64,000 nt of DNA from Pleurocapsa sp. MO_226.B13 (lineage in GTDB: Bacteria; Cyanobacteriota; Cyanobacteriia; Cyanobacteriales; Xenococcaceae). Under the pieces are notes generated by a model. It was not told the origin of the DNA, made no database searches, and worked only from the letters and a program-made list of their open reading frames with translations. A program made the position numbers and the translations under genes. The stretch is from the NCBI GenBank assembly GCA_030064795.1, contig JASJEI010000003.1, forward strand, positions 1 to 64,000, in the 5' to 3' direction. Each line of letters starts with the position of its first letter. Positions within the stretch are counted from its first letter, which is position 1. This document shows positions 36,808 to 45,339 of this stretch, piece after piece.

Positions 36808-38145
36808 ATGGCAGTTTATCAGAATCGAGAGGCATTTATTCCCTTTAGTCGTCAAGAAATTATTGAACTTTGTCTTGCCGACGGTAAAATTGCTCCTAGC
36901 GAGCGACAAAGCTTTCGCGATTTTTGTAATATTTTGGCAGCTTATTATCATTTTAAACTACATCGATCGCTTGAAGTTTTAAAGACTAACTTTGTTCCCT
37001 TCGATCCCGATCGCGATGGCCAAAAAAGACTAATTAATTTAAATGAAGATTTAAGTCTTCAGCAACAGGAAGATGATTTAATTGATACTTTTACGGCTAT
37101 TTTAAAACAAGCTAATTATCGTTCTATTTCTAAGAAGAGTTTGGATAAAACTTTAGCCGATGCTTCTATTTTTGATTTAAAGACAGAAGTTGATTTTGAT
37201 GATTTTGAACGAATGATTTGTTTTTGTCGTGGTAATGATAAGGACAAGATTACCATAAAAAAATGGCTATTTCAAACTATCGAGGAAGAAATTGAAGTTT
37301 ATCAGCGGGTAGTATTATTAATTAAGTTCAAAGAAGAGCAGCATTTTAAAGATAAACCTGTAGCAGATGAAGAATTAAACTTTAAACCAGGTAAAATTTA
37401 TCTTTATCTCTACAAAAATTTATCTAAATTAGACCTAGAATTTATTTTTCCTAATATCCAAATGAGCATGAACTGGAAGGATAAATTACTATTTGGCATT
37501 CCCGCGATCGGTGCAGCTATTCCTTTGATTCTAAGAGTACTACCTCAGATAATTTTAATCGTAGGTGTATTAATTTATTTAACTCTAGGACATCAACCAA
37601 TCGATGAGTTAGAAGTACGGGAAGAAGATGTTAGAAACATTACTCCTTTATTGGTTGCCGTCTTGTCTTTAGTCGTAACTTTAGGTGGATTTGCTTTTAA
37701 GCAATATACCAGCTATAAAAATAAGCAAATTAAATTTCAAAAAAGCGTTACCGAAACTCTTTTTTATCGTAACTTGGCTAACAATACTGGCGTTTTCCAA
37801 TATTTAATCGATGCAGCCGAAGAGGAAGAATGTAAAGAAATTATCTTAGTTTACTATCATCTCTTAACTAGCGAACAACCCCTGACAGCATCGCAACTAG
37901 ACGATCGCATTGAAATCTGGATGAAGGAACATTTTCAGGTCACAATCGATTTTGATATTGAAAAGCCTTTGGCTAATCTCGAAGCAATTAAAGCTGAAAT
38001 TAAACATAGCGAGGGGAATACCTATGCTAAAAAACAAGTAAGACTGTTGAGTCGCGATCGCTATGCCTCCTCTTGTCAAGTACTATCTATAAAAGAAGCC
38101 AAACAAGTGATGGATTATGTTTGGGATAATATCTTTCAATATTAA
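36808..38145 (+). CDS. DUF3754 (TMEM143-like) membrane protein
   Basis: The 445-residue protein begins with AVYQNREAFIPFSRQEIIEL, the family N-terminus. The middle part has the PGKIYLYLYKNLSKLDLEFIFP motif typical of TMEM143/DUF3754 proteins. Two or three membrane segments follow (about residues 228-268 and 283-302). The C-terminus is soluble. The family is found in cyanobacteria and in mitochondria of animals; its role is unknown. The gene stands alone. Confidence 0.82.
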   Translation: MAVYQNREAFIPFSRQEIIELCLADGKIAPSERQSFRDFCNILAAYYHFKLHRSLEVLKTNFVPFDPDRDGQKRLINLNEDLSLQQQEDDLIDTFTAILKQANYRSISKKSLDKTLADASIFDLKTEVDFDDFERMICFCRGNDKDKITIKKWLFQTIEEEIEVYQRVVLLIKFKEEQHFKDKPVADEELNFKPGKIYLYLYKNLSKLDLEFIFPNIQMSMNWKDKLLFGIPAIGAAIPLILRVLPQIILIVGVLIYLTLGHQPIDELEVREEDVRNITPLLVAVLSLVVTLGGFAFKQYTSYKNKQIKFQKSVTETLFYRNLANNTGVFQYLIDAAEEEECKEIILVYYHLLTSEQPLTASQLDDRIEIWMKEHFQVTIDFDIEKPLANLEAIKAEIKHSEGNTYAKKQVRLLSRDRYASSCQVLSIKEAKQVMDYVWDNIFQY

Positions 38146-38281
38146 ATTACACCATCAGCGATCTGAATCACTATAGGAATAACTAAAAGAAGCTAGGCTA
38201 GTCAATAAGTATCTGTGTTACAAAAAGCGACAATTATCTAGTACTAATTTGGCAGGGTAACTAGTTATATTCAGATTTAAG

Positions 38282-38854
38282 ATGAAAAAATTATTAAGCT
38301 TGATTTTATGGACAGCAGTATATAACTCTATTGCTATTGGCGTTCGGGCAGAGGACAATTCTACCTGTTTTATGCTTGATGCCGATGGTAAGCCAATGAA
38401 TCTGGGTTTTCTCTGCCAACAATCACAACCGAAGCGCGATCGCTTTAACTGGGAAACTCCTCAAAGATCTGAAGCATTAAATACCCCTGGGGTTGAGATC
38501 GTACCAATTAAAAGTAGACGTTCTGGTATTCCTGTAATTGATGTCAAGTTCAACGATCGCTATGTATTTGAAATGATGCTGGATACTGGTGCTAGCGGGG
38601 TAGTGATTACGGAACAAATGGCAAAAGCACTAAAAGTTAAGCACCATGAAGATGTTTGGGTATCTACTCCTAGCAGCAATGCTTTCAAAATGTCCTCTGG
38701 TTATGTTTACTCGGTTGGGGTAGGAGGACTAACCCAGAAAAATATTCGCGTTATTACTTCTCCTTCGATGGGCATGGGTTTGCTAGGGCAAAGTTTTTTT
38801 GGTCGCTACGATTTGACTATTAAAAGCGATGTAGTCGAATTTCGAGCTAGATAG
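38282..38854 (+). CDS. Retropepsin-like aspartic protease
   Basis: The 190-residue protein has an N-terminal signal peptide (about residues 1-23). The single aspartic protease catalytic motif is Asp-Thr-Gly-Ala-Ser at 101-105 in EMMLDTGASGVVIT. A C-terminal glycine motif (GMGLLGQSFFGRYDL) completes the flap-and-loop pattern of clan AA retropepsin-like proteins. Such proteins act as homodimers, each giving one Asp. The substrate is not known. It lies upstream of rplS on the same strand by 102 bases. Confidence 0.85.
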   Translation: MKKLLSLILWTAVYNSIAIGVRAEDNSTCFMLDADGKPMNLGFLCQQSQPKRDRFNWETPQRSEALNTPGVEIVPIKSRRSGIPVIDVKFNDRYVFEMMLDTGASGVVITEQMAKALKVKHHEDVWVSTPSSNAFKMSSGYVYSVGVGGLTQKNIRVITSPSMGMGLLGQSFFGRYDLTIKSDVVEFRAR

Positions 38855-38956
38855 CTCATCCTCGTTCCTTATTCCTAATTCTTGTTCCTCAAAATCTCTC
38901 TTTTCAGTCTGGGGAAAAAAAGTTATTATGGTAAATCGTGAGTTTTTATACTAGCC

Positions 38957-39376
38957 ATGAATGCCGAAGCAATTATACGCTCAATAGAATCAGAGTATCT
39001 CAAAAAAGATGTACCTGAAATATATGTAGGGGATACTGTAGAAGTTGGAGTCAGGATTACCGAAGGAAATAAAGAGCGAGTCCAACCATATAAAGGTACG
39101 GTGATCGCCAAACAAAACGGTGGAATTAACGAAACCATTACCGTGCGGAAAATATTTCAAGGAGTAGGTGTAGAAAGAGTCTTTTTGCTACATTCTCCAA
39201 TTGTTGACAGCATCAAAATAGAGCGTCGCGGTAAAGTACGTCGAGCAAAACTATACTATTTACGCGATCGCGTTGGTAAAGCTACCAGAATTAAGCAACG
39301 TTTCGATCGCCCCATCAAAGCTAAAGATAGTTTAACTAAGGGAGCTTCTAAAAAAACTAAAGCTGCTAAAAAATAA
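38957..39376 (+). CDS. rplS: 50S ribosomal protein L19
   Basis: The 139-residue protein carries the L19 core: [20 protein letters not shown], then [12 protein letters not shown] and [21 protein letters not shown]19 sits at the 30S-50S interface. The Lys-rich tail ([11 protein letters not shown]) is typical of cyanobacterial copies. It begins the translation block that includes tRNA-Trp, secE and nusG. Confidence 0.97.
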   Translation: MNAEAIIRSIESEYLKKDVPEIYVGDTVEVGVRITEGNKERVQPYKGTVIAKQNGGINETITVRKIFQGVGVERVFLLHSPIVDSIKIERRGKVRRAKLYYLRDRVGKATRIKQRFDRPIKAKDSLTKGASKKTKAAKK

Positions 39377-39402
39377 TTTGGTTAAATAACGCCCTTGTAC
39401 GG

Positions 39403-39408
39403 TATAAT
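39403..39408 (+). promoter_or_regulatory. -10 element for tRNA-Trp
   Basis: A perfect TATAAT lies 36 bases before the mature tRNA. A TTGGTT at 39378-39383 could serve as -35, but the spacing is 19 bases. Processing of a short 5' leader would follow. Confidence 0.45.
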
Positions 39409-39443
39409 TGGGAAGTTCTAACCTCACTAGTTAGTGCCAAAAT

Positions 39444-39516
39444 GCGTCTTTAGTTCAGTTGGTAGAACGTCGGTCTCCAAAACCGGATGTCGGGGGTTCA
39501 AGTCCTCCAAGGCGCG
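39444..39516 (+). tRNA. trnW: tRNA-Trp (anticodon CCA)
   Basis: A full cloverleaf can be folded: acceptor GCGTCTT/AAGGCGC, D arm GTTC/GAAC, anticodon stem TCGGT/ACCGG with loop CTCCAAA (anticodon CCA), a 5-base variable loop, and T arm GGGGG-TTCAAGT-CCTCC. The discriminator is G at 39516. The CCA tail is not encoded. Placement just before secE is common in cyanobacteria. Confidence 0.96.
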
Positions 39517-39782
39517 TCCAACCTAGTTGTATTGTTAAAGAGCAAAAGAAACTGCAAAAGTTGGCAAGTTCGCTAAAACAATTAATAGTAAATCAATTAG
39601 CTCGGTAATTAGTTAAGCTTAATATATAGTTATCAGCAAATCTCTTATTTCTTTAACAGACCTTTGAGGTTTTTAAGCAGTAAAGTGCGATCGCAGTTTG
39701 ATTGCTCTGGCTTATAGCTAATATTTTTAAACAACAGCAACATATAATATATATCGGCGAATAGTTTCGCGAGGCAACAGTT

Positions 39783-40019
39783 TTGGCTAAAAAAGATCTA
39801 GTAAAAAAAGAACAACCCGCAACCAAAGAAGCAGCAAGTAATAATGGTGCTGCGGAATTTATCGTTCAAACCAAAGAAGAATTGGGCAAAGTCGTCTGGC
39901 CCTCCCGACAACAGCTGATTAGCGAGTCGGCAGCAGTAATTCTCATGGTTATTTTAGTATCTACTATCATCTATCTAATTGATAATGTCTTTGCTTGGGG
40001 AGCAGGAAAGGTATTCTAA
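39783..40019 (+). CDS. secE: Preprotein translocase subunit SecE
   Basis: The 78-residue protein has the SecE pattern: an amphipathic cytoplasmic helix (FIVQTKEELGKVVWPSRQQL) followed by one membrane segment (about 50-70, AVILMVILVSTIIYLIDNVF). It stabilises SecY in the SecYEG channel. The only start that gives a full N-terminus is TTG at 39783; no in-frame ATG or GTG lies upstream before a stop. nusG follows by 2 bases, the universal bacterial order. Confidence 0.95.
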   Translation: MAKKDLVKKEQPATKEAASNNGAAEFIVQTKEELGKVVWPSRQQLISESAAVILMVILVSTIIYLIDNVFAWGAGKVF

Positions 40020-40021
40020 TT

Positions 40022-40675
40022 ATGACTAATGCCGTAGATATGCCAGAAGAGAACAATCAGCAACCAGAACAACCAGAGCAACCAGAGGAAAAAGTTCAGG
40101 TCAAAACCAAAAGCCCTCCTCGTTGGTATGCGGTACAAGTTGCTTCGGGATGCGAAAAGCGCGTCAAAACCGATCTGGATATGCGCATTCAAACCCTAGA
40201 AATAGGCGATCGCATTATGCAGGTTCAAATTCCGCAAACTCCAAGTGTTAAAATTCGTAAAGACGGTTCGCGTTACACTAGTGACGAAAAAGTCTTTCCT
40301 GGTTATGTTCTCGTCAAAATGTCGATGGATGACGATGCTTGGCAGGTAGTCAAAAATACCCCTAATGTGATTAACTTTGTGGGTGCAGAGCAAAAGCGTC
40401 GTTATGGTAGGGGAAGGGGTCATGTCAAGCCTCTTCCGCTGTCTCGTGCTGAAGTAGAACGCATCTTCAAGCAATCTGAAGAACAAGAACCTGTCATTAA
40501 AGTTGACATGGAGATTGGAGATAAAATTGCCGTCCTTTCAGGCCCATTTAAGGAGTTTGAAGGAGAAGTAATTGAAGTTAGCCCAGAAAGAAGCAAGCTC
40601 AAAGCCTTATTGTCTATTTTTGGGCGAGATACTCCAGTAGAGTTGGAGTTTAATCAAGTCGAAAAACAAAACTAA
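40022..40675 (+). CDS. nusG: Transcription termination/antitermination factor NusG
   Basis: The ATG at 40022 gives 217 residues; the frame is open upstream to 39995 but the extra residues come from inside secE. The NGN domain has RWYAVQVASGCEKRVKTDL and VFPGYVLVKM, and the KOW domain is near residues 165-195 (VLSGPFKEFEGEVIEVSPER). An acidic Pro/Glu-rich N-terminal tail (about 1-35) is longer than in E. coli. NusG binds RNA polymerase and couples it to the ribosome or Rho-like factors. The gene lies between secE and rplK. Confidence 0.97.
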   Translation: MTNAVDMPEENNQQPEQPEQPEEKVQVKTKSPPRWYAVQVASGCEKRVKTDLDMRIQTLEIGDRIMQVQIPQTPSVKIRKDGSRYTSDEKVFPGYVLVKMSMDDDAWQVVKNTPNVINFVGAEQKRRYGRGRGHVKPLPLSRAEVERIFKQSEEQEPVIKVDMEIGDKIAVLSGPFKEFEGEVIEVSPERSKLKALLSIFGRDTPVELEFNQVEKQN

Positions 40676-40678
40676 AAG

Positions 40679-41104
40679 ATGCCTAGAAAAGTTGTAGCCT
40701 TAATTAAATTAGCCTTACCTGCGGGTAAAGCTAACCCCGCACCCCCTGTTGGCCCTGCATTGGGTCAACATGGTGTAAACATTATGGCATTTTGTAAAGA
40801 ATACAATGCCAAAACAGCCGATAAAGCAGGATTGGTTATTCCTGTTGAAATTTCTGTATTTGAAGATAGAAGTTTTACTTTTATTCTCAAAACTCCTCCT
40901 GCTGCCGTCTTAATCAAAAAGGCAATCGGAATCGATAAAGGGGCAGGTGAACCTAACAAACAGAAAGTCGGTACGATTACCAAAGACCAGTTGAGAGAAA
41001 TTGCTCAGACTAAATTACCCGACCTTAATGCTAACGACATTGATGCAGCGATGAAAATTATTGCTGGTACGGCTAAAAGTATGGGAGTGGCAGTTGCCGA
41101 CTAA
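40679..41104 (+). CDS. rplK: 50S ribosomal protein L11
   Basis: The 141-residue protein has the L11 N-terminal domain ([20 protein letters not shown], then [13 protein letters not shown]) and the rRNA-binding C-terminal domain. It forms part of the GTPase-associated centre with L10-L12. It starts 3 bases after nusG and ends 86 bases before the rplA ATG. Confidence 0.98.
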   Translation: MPRKVVALIKLALPAGKANPAPPVGPALGQHGVNIMAFCKEYNAKTADKAGLVIPVEISVFEDRSFTFILKTPPAAVLIKKAIGIDKGAGEPNKQKVGTITKDQLREIAQTKLPDLNANDIDAAMKIIAGTAKSMGVAVAD

Positions 41105-41152
41105 GGTATTTTTTACCGTTCAAAATTTATTATTTACTAATTGCAATGGGGA

Positions 41153-41167
41153 GAAGCAAAACGCTTC
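41153..41167 (+). promoter_or_regulatory. Small stem-loop before rplA
   Basis: GAAGC (41153-41157) and GCTTC (41163-41167) form a 5-bp stem with loop AAAAC in the leader of rplA. L1 is known to bind an mRNA stem-loop in other bacteria to control its own operon; whether this small structure does so cannot be told. Confidence 0.25.
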
Positions 41168-41190
41168 GCCATTTACCCAAGGAGAATAAT

Positions 41191-41907
41191 ATGGTTAAGA
41201 AAATATCTCGCAGAATGCGCGAGTTACTCGAAAAAGTAGACCAAGATCGAGCCTACGAACCTCTCGAAGCGTTACAGTTACTCAAAGAGACAGCAACAGC
41301 AAAATTTGACGAAACCGCTGAAGTACATATTAAGTTAGGTATCGATCCCAAATATACCGACCAGCAGCTAAGAACTACCGTCAGTCTTCCCAAAGGAACG
41401 GGACAAACCGTTAGAGTAGCGGTAATTGCTCGCGGTGAAAAGGTAAAAGAAGCGGAAGAAGCGGGAGCAGAAATATATGGTTCGGAAGAACTCATTGACG
41501 AGATTGCCAAAGGCATGATGGATTTTGATATCTTGATTGCAACTCCCGATATGATGCCTAAAGTAGCTAGATTGGGTCGAGTTTTAGGGCCAAAAGGTTT
41601 GATGCCATCTCCTAAAGGGGGAACCGTTACCGCCGATCTAGAGCCAGCCGTACAAGCATTCAAAGCTGGTAAATTAGAATTTAGGGCTGACAAAACTGGC
41701 ATCGTTCATGTTATGTTTGGTAAGGCATCTTTTGCTGCGGAAGATTTGCTGACAAATCTCAAGGCCGTACAGGAAACCGTCGATCGTAACCGTCCTAGTG
41801 GCGCGAAAGGTCGTTACTGGCGTTCTCTATATGTATCTGCTTCTATGGGCCCATCGATTCAAGTTGATGTCAATGCCCTGCAAGATTTAAGCTTGACAGC
41901 AGCCTAA
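41191..41907 (+). CDS. rplA: 50S ribosomal protein L1
   Basis: The ATG at 41191 gives 238 residues, starting [18 protein letters not shown], with AAGGAGAAT just upstream; an earlier ATG at 41146 would add 15 unrelated residues. Conserved L1 segments include [33 protein letters not shown] and [12 protein letters not shown]1 binds 23S rRNA at the exit-site stalk and can repress its own operon. Confidence 0.97.
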   Translation: MVKKISRRMRELLEKVDQDRAYEPLEALQLLKETATAKFDETAEVHIKLGIDPKYTDQQLRTTVSLPKGTGQTVRVAVIARGEKVKEAEEAGAEIYGSEELIDEIAKGMMDFDILIATPDMMPKVARLGRVLGPKGLMPSPKGGTVTADLEPAVQAFKAGKLEFRADKTGIVHVMFGKASFAAEDLLTNLKAVQETVDRNRPSGAKGRYWRSLYVSASMGPSIQVDVNALQDLSLTAA

Positions 41908-41942
41908 AAAATTTCGGCAAAACACTACAAGTAAATATTAAA

Positions 41943-42010
41943 AAGACAAGCACCAAAGACAGTGGGCGCAGTTATCTGCTTAATATCCTGCCGAGGTAAA
42001 TGTCGATAGG
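41943..42010 (+). promoter_or_regulatory. L10 leader (ribosomal protein autoregulatory element)
   Basis: The spacer before rplJ has the strong L10-leader core: CACCAAAGACAGTGGGCGCA, then TCTGCTTAATAT and CCTGCCGAGGT at 41987-41997. This matches the conserved site where L10(L12)4 binds its mRNA in many bacteria. Downstream, GGCAA (42067-42071) can pair with TTGCC (42085-42089) and overlaps a competing AACCTC/GGGGTT pair, which could form an attenuator switch. Confidence 0.85.
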
Positions 42011-42191
42011 TTTTATTCTCTGATTTCTTTTTAGAAGAAATGGTAATAAAGGCGATCGCAACCTCTGGCAAGTAGCTAGGGGTTTTGCCGTTTATAAAGG
42101 GGAAAATTGTTCTTAATTTAAGAGTCGATGATATTCCCGTGTTCAACCAATAGCATTAAAAGATCGCGATAGTATAAGGAGGTGATACGGA

Positions 42192-42716
42192 ATGGGGAGA
42201 ACCCTCGCCAACAAAAAAGAGATAGTCGCCGATCTCAAAAATAGTTTGAGCGAAGCGCAACTAGCTTTTGTAATTAAGTATGAGGGGTTGTCGGTGGCAG
42301 AAATTACCGAGCTGCGCAATCGTCTTCGCCCTAGCGGTGCAACTTGTAAAGTTACCAAAAACACCTTGATGAACATTGCCGTCAAGGATGATGAAAATTG
42401 GCAACCAATGCAGGAATTCCTCAGCGATGCTACTGCGTTTCTCTTTACAGGAGAAGAAATTGGCGCGGCCGTAAAAGCTTATAAAGGATTCCAAAAAGAC
42501 ACCAAAAAAACCGAATTACGCGGTGGTGTTTTAGAAGGTAAAGCCCTGACTAAAGAGCAAGTCGAAGCATTGGGTGACTTGCCTACCAAAGAAGAGCTAT
42601 ATGCTAAGATTGCTGGTTCGATTAACGCTCTGGCTACCAAAATTGCCGTGGGTGTTAAAGAAATTCCCAGTGGACTGGCAAGAGGCATCAAAGCTGTTTC
42701 AGAGCAAGAATCATAA
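42192..42716 (+). CDS. rplJ: 50S ribosomal protein L10
   Basis: The 174-residue protein has the L10 N-terminus (MGRTLANKKEIVADLKNSLS, then YEGLSVAEITELRNRLRPSG) and the C-terminal helix that carries L7/L12 dimers. AAGGAGGTG lies about 10 bases before the ATG. Its level is probably controlled by the upstream leader. rplL follows by 64 bases. Confidence 0.97.
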   Translation: MGRTLANKKEIVADLKNSLSEAQLAFVIKYEGLSVAEITELRNRLRPSGATCKVTKNTLMNIAVKDDENWQPMQEFLSDATAFLFTGEEIGAAVKAYKGFQKDTKKTELRGGVLEGKALTKEQVEALGDLPTKEELYAKIAGSINALATKIAVGVKEIPSGLARGIKAVSEQES

Positions 42717-42780
42717 ATTCTTCTCTCAAACTATCAAGACAAGACAACAAATTAATTATCAATCACGGAGTTAAAGTAAC

Positions 42781-43167
42781 ATGTCTGCTGCAACTGATGA
42801 AATTCTCGAAAAGTTGAAATCTCTAAGTCTTTTGGAGGCTTCTGAACTAGTAAAACAAATTGAAGAAACTTTTGGTGTCAGTGCTGCTGCTTCTGCTGGA
42901 GTAGTTATGGCCGCACCTGGTGTTGGTGGCCCTGCTGAAGCCGAGGAAGAGAAAACTGAATTTGACGTAGTTCTCGAAGAAGTACCCAAAGATAAGAAAA
43001 TCGCTATCCTTAAAGTGGTTCGTTCCATCACTGGTTTAGGTCTAAAAGAAGCCAAAGAAATGGTGGAATCTACACCCAAAGCAATCAAAGAAGGTGTTCC
43101 CAAAGAAGATGCTGAAGAAACTAAGAAAAAATTAGAAGAAGCTGGGGCGAAAGTTGCTGTTAAGTAA
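42781..43167 (+). CDS. rplL: 50S ribosomal protein L7/L12
   Basis: The 128-residue protein has the L7/L12 N-terminal dimerisation helices ([20 protein letters not shown]), an Ala/Gly/Glu-rich hinge, and the C-terminal factor-binding domain ([20 protein letters not shown] and [12 protein letters not shown]). It recruits elongation factors. ACGGAGTTAAAG lies before the ATG. It ends the ribosomal block and is followed by a terminator. Confidence 0.98.
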   Translation: MSAATDEILEKLKSLSLLEASELVKQIEETFGVSAAASAGVVMAAPGVGGPAEAEEEKTEFDVVLEEVPKDKKIAILKVVRSITGLGLKEAKEMVESTPKAIKEGVPKEDAEETKKKLEEAGAKVAVK

Positions 43168-43250
43168 TTAAACCACGAAGTAGTTAGCTATTGGCTATTT
43201 GTTTTCAGCATCAGGGGAGATCGACCCGTCTAGATAAAAGCTTGGTTGCA

Positions 43251-43286
43251 AGAGGAGATATTCTATTTGAGTATCTTCTTTTTTTT
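43251..43286 (+). terminator. Rho-independent terminator after rplL
   Basis: AGATATTC (43256-43263) pairs with GAGTATCT (43269-43276), with one G-T pair and a 5-base loop. CTT and a run of T follow. It closes the secE-rplL block about 85 bases after the rplL stop. Confidence 0.75.
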
Positions 43287-43329
43287 ATACAGCGATCGCA
43301 ATTGTATAGTCATTTTAAAATAATTAATA

Positions 43330-43492
43330 AACATCAGGGGAAATCCCAAAGCGGATTAATTAATACGCTAAATCCCATCATTAGAGGATGGTGTAATTAT
43401 GATGCTACGGTTGTAAGCTAAAAAGTTTTGGTCGAATGGATTATTTGATGTTTTGGATACTCTATAAATGGGGTCTAAACCCAGGGGCGTAA
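43330..43492 (+). pseudogene. Decayed group II intron maturase fragment
   Basis: The frame reading to 43421 ends in SQSGLINTLNPIIRGWCNYD and ATVVS, followed by a stop. One frame over, the reading continues as KSFGRMDYLMFWILYKWG, then LNPGA and a stop at 43490-43492. Together these match the X (maturase) region of group II intron reverse transcriptases, in which ALINxLNPIIRGWxNYY is followed by VFSRMDYLMFxKLxKW. Only the C-terminal part remains, with at least one frameshift. I saw no intact domain V or VI; the stem at 43486 is not one. Confidence 0.75.
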
Positions 43493-43537
43493 TTCCTGAG
43501 GGCTGTCTGCCGAGGTCTCCTCGGCAGTTTATACGCC
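43486..43537 (+). other. Strong nested stem-loop upstream of the 573-aa gene
   Basis: CTGCCGAGG (43507-43515) and CCTCGGCAG (43519-43527) form a perfect 9-bp stem with a 3-base loop. An outer pair, GGCGTA (43486-43491) and TACGCC (43532-43537), encloses it. TTTA lies between. It is terminator-like but lacks a long T run, and the next gene starts 81 bases later. It could be an intron remnant, a terminator or a leader element. Confidence 0.55.
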
Positions 43538-43617
43538 ACGTCTCATGCTTCGCCTATCGGCAGAAGCAGAGAATCCTCGCCATTTTTGTTGAATCAATTC
43601 TAATTTTACCAAGACGA

Positions 43618-45339
43618 ATGAGTATATCAGTTCCACCCCGTTCTCGCGCTCAAGAATCTAGAGCAGCGATCGAGCGTATTTATGTAATTATGCGCCATCT
43701 TTTTGTTCGGGGGCATTACAAACCAGGCGGACTTTCGGGATCGGCTTTGAGTGAAGCTTTGCTGACATTGCAGCCTGAAATTTATGGTTCGATGAGCGAT
43801 GCGGAAAAAGTCGAACTGAACGGACTAGCTTATATTATGGCTCGTTTACCAAGGGGGATTGAAAGGTGTCGTTTTATCCAATTGATTGCGGCCGAAGGCT
43901 ACGGCAATTCGGGATTTGAAAAAATAGTTCCCGCAAAGCGTCGTCGCAATTGCTATCGTATCGATGAAGAAACCATGCTCATCGAAGTTACGAGAGGACG
44001 TAGCGAAATTTATGATATTCTGACTCACCTGACCTTTATGTATATTGAAGCTGACAAAATTAGAGCGCACGCTTTGGATGATGGTCAACCCAGACAGGAA
44101 TGGTTAAAGTTAGAAAAAATCGTTCTGGAACAAACAACTACAGCAGATTCTATTTCCTCCTCTGGAGAAGTTGAACTGAGAGAACAGGCTATTTCCTATG
44201 CCAGTACTATATTGGGACGCACTTTTGAAGAAACTTTGGAAGCCGAACATCGGTTTCGTCAAGGAAAACCGTATAATAACGGTTTATTTCAAATAGTTTA
44301 CTGGTTGGGAAGAGTAGCAATTGAAGAGATGCAGTGCGATCGCGATCGCCAAGTTAATTTTAGTTCGGCACTCAGAGAGCGGATCGGTCATCACATTCAC
44401 GGGGAAAAATGGGCAAATGAGGTCAAAGAGTTTCTTTGGTCGCAAAATTTGTGGCAGCGTCCCCTCCATATTATCAGTGCCAATCTCCACAGTATTTTAA
44501 ATTGTCTCTATGCCTTTTCCGCATTAAAACAGACCATGGCAGAAGAAAAGTCGATCGAAGCGATCGCTCGTCTACTGAGTTTGCCAGAAAATGCCCATCT
44601 CAACCAAGACGTATTTGAATTTGCTCAAAAGCATGGAATGTATTATCTCGAAGATCGAGCGGGAACTAATATTCATGTCCAAATTTTTGATACCTCGATG
44701 TTGCCTTTTGATTCTCTCTCCCCTGAATTGAATCTCAACCGTGAACTGGTTGAGCAACAGCGACCAGTTATTTTAGTAATGGATTATGCTTTTGGCGAGC
44801 AAGCTTTCGAGCTTTTTGACGAACTACTCAAGCCTTATAAAACTCAAGGAAAAAGTAAAAAACTCAATCTCTATTCGATTTCGGTCATGGGTAAGGCAGG
44901 AACTTTGGTCGGGAATAAGGGAGATTTGATGTTGCCTACCGCGCATATTTTTGAAGGAACGGCAGATAATTATCCCTTTGAGAATGAAATGAGCCAAGAA
45001 GATTTTCAGGAGTCGGGAATTCCCGTGCATCAAGGAGCTTTACTGACGGTATTGGGAACTTCACTGCAAAATGCTGATGTTTTGGATTATTTTAGAAGTT
45101 CTTCTTGGAATGTGGTTGGTTTGGAAATGGAAGGAGCGCATTTACAAAAAGCAATTCAGGCAGCAGCGAGAATTCGCAAGAGTATCCACGAAGATGTGAT
45201 CTTGCGTTATGTTTACTATGCTTCGGATAATCCCTTGATGACTGGCAGCACCCTAGCTTCTGGGAGTTTGGGACAAACTGGAGTCAAACCCACCTATGCG
45301 ATCGCGCTTAAGTTTTTACAGAAAATTCTCTCTCATTGA
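43618..45339 (+). CDS. Large conserved protein (DUF6909-like) with nucleoside-phosphorylase-like C-terminus, function unknown
   Basis: The ATG at 43618 gives 573 residues (MSISVPPRSRAQESRAAIER); the frame is open upstream to 43468 but those 50 residues look unrelated. The N-terminal half begins RIYVIMRHLFVRGHYKPGGL and SGSALSEALLTLQPEIYGSM, which I recall from an uncharacterised family (DUF6909). The C-terminal part has ISVMGKAGTLVGNKGDLMLP, then GALLTVLGTSLQNADVLDYF, VVGLEMEGAHLQKAI and YYASDNPLMTGSTLASGSL, which resemble purine-nucleoside phosphorylase-type sites (a Glu-Met-Glu motif that contacts ribose). A nucleotide- or nucleoside-acting enzyme is thus possible, but the reaction is not known. 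It is convergent with a LysR gene, overlapping by 7 bases. Confidence 0.7.
   Translation: MSISVPPRSRAQESRAAIERIYVIMRHLFVRGHYKPGGLSGSALSEALLTLQPEIYGSMSDAEKVELNGLAYIMARLPRGIERCRFIQLIAAEGYGNSGFEKIVPAKRRRNCYRIDEETMLIEVTRGRSEIYDILTHLTFMYIEADKIRAHALDDGQPRQEWLKLEKIVLEQTTTADSISSSGEVELREQAISYASTILGRTFEETLEAEHRFRQGKPYNNGLFQIVYWLGRVAIEEMQCDRDRQVNFSSALRERIGHHIHGEKWANEVKEFLWSQNLWQRPLHIISANLHSILNCLYAFSALKQTMAEEKSIEAIARLLSLPENAHLNQDVFEFAQKHGMYYLEDRAGTNIHVQIFDTSMLPFDSLSPELNLNRELVEQQRPVILVMDYAFGEQAFELFDELLKPYKTQGKSKKLNLYSISVMGKAGTLVGNKGDLMLPTAHIFEGTADNYPFENEMSQEDFQESGIPVHQGALLTVLGTSLQNADVLDYFRSSSWNVVGLEMEGAHLQKAIQAAARIRKSIHEDVILRYVYYASDNPLMTGSTLASGSLGQTGVKPTYAIALKFLQKILSH

Noticed and set aside
43191..43421. 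A complete 76-residue protein after rplL
   Set aside because: The first half covers the rplL terminator and has no family; only the last third is similar to a known protein, as a group II intron fragment. Annotated as a pseudogene.
43486..43537. Group II intron domain V
   Set aside because: The stem has 9 bp with a 3-base loop, and lacks the bulge and the AGC catalytic triad layout expected of domain V.
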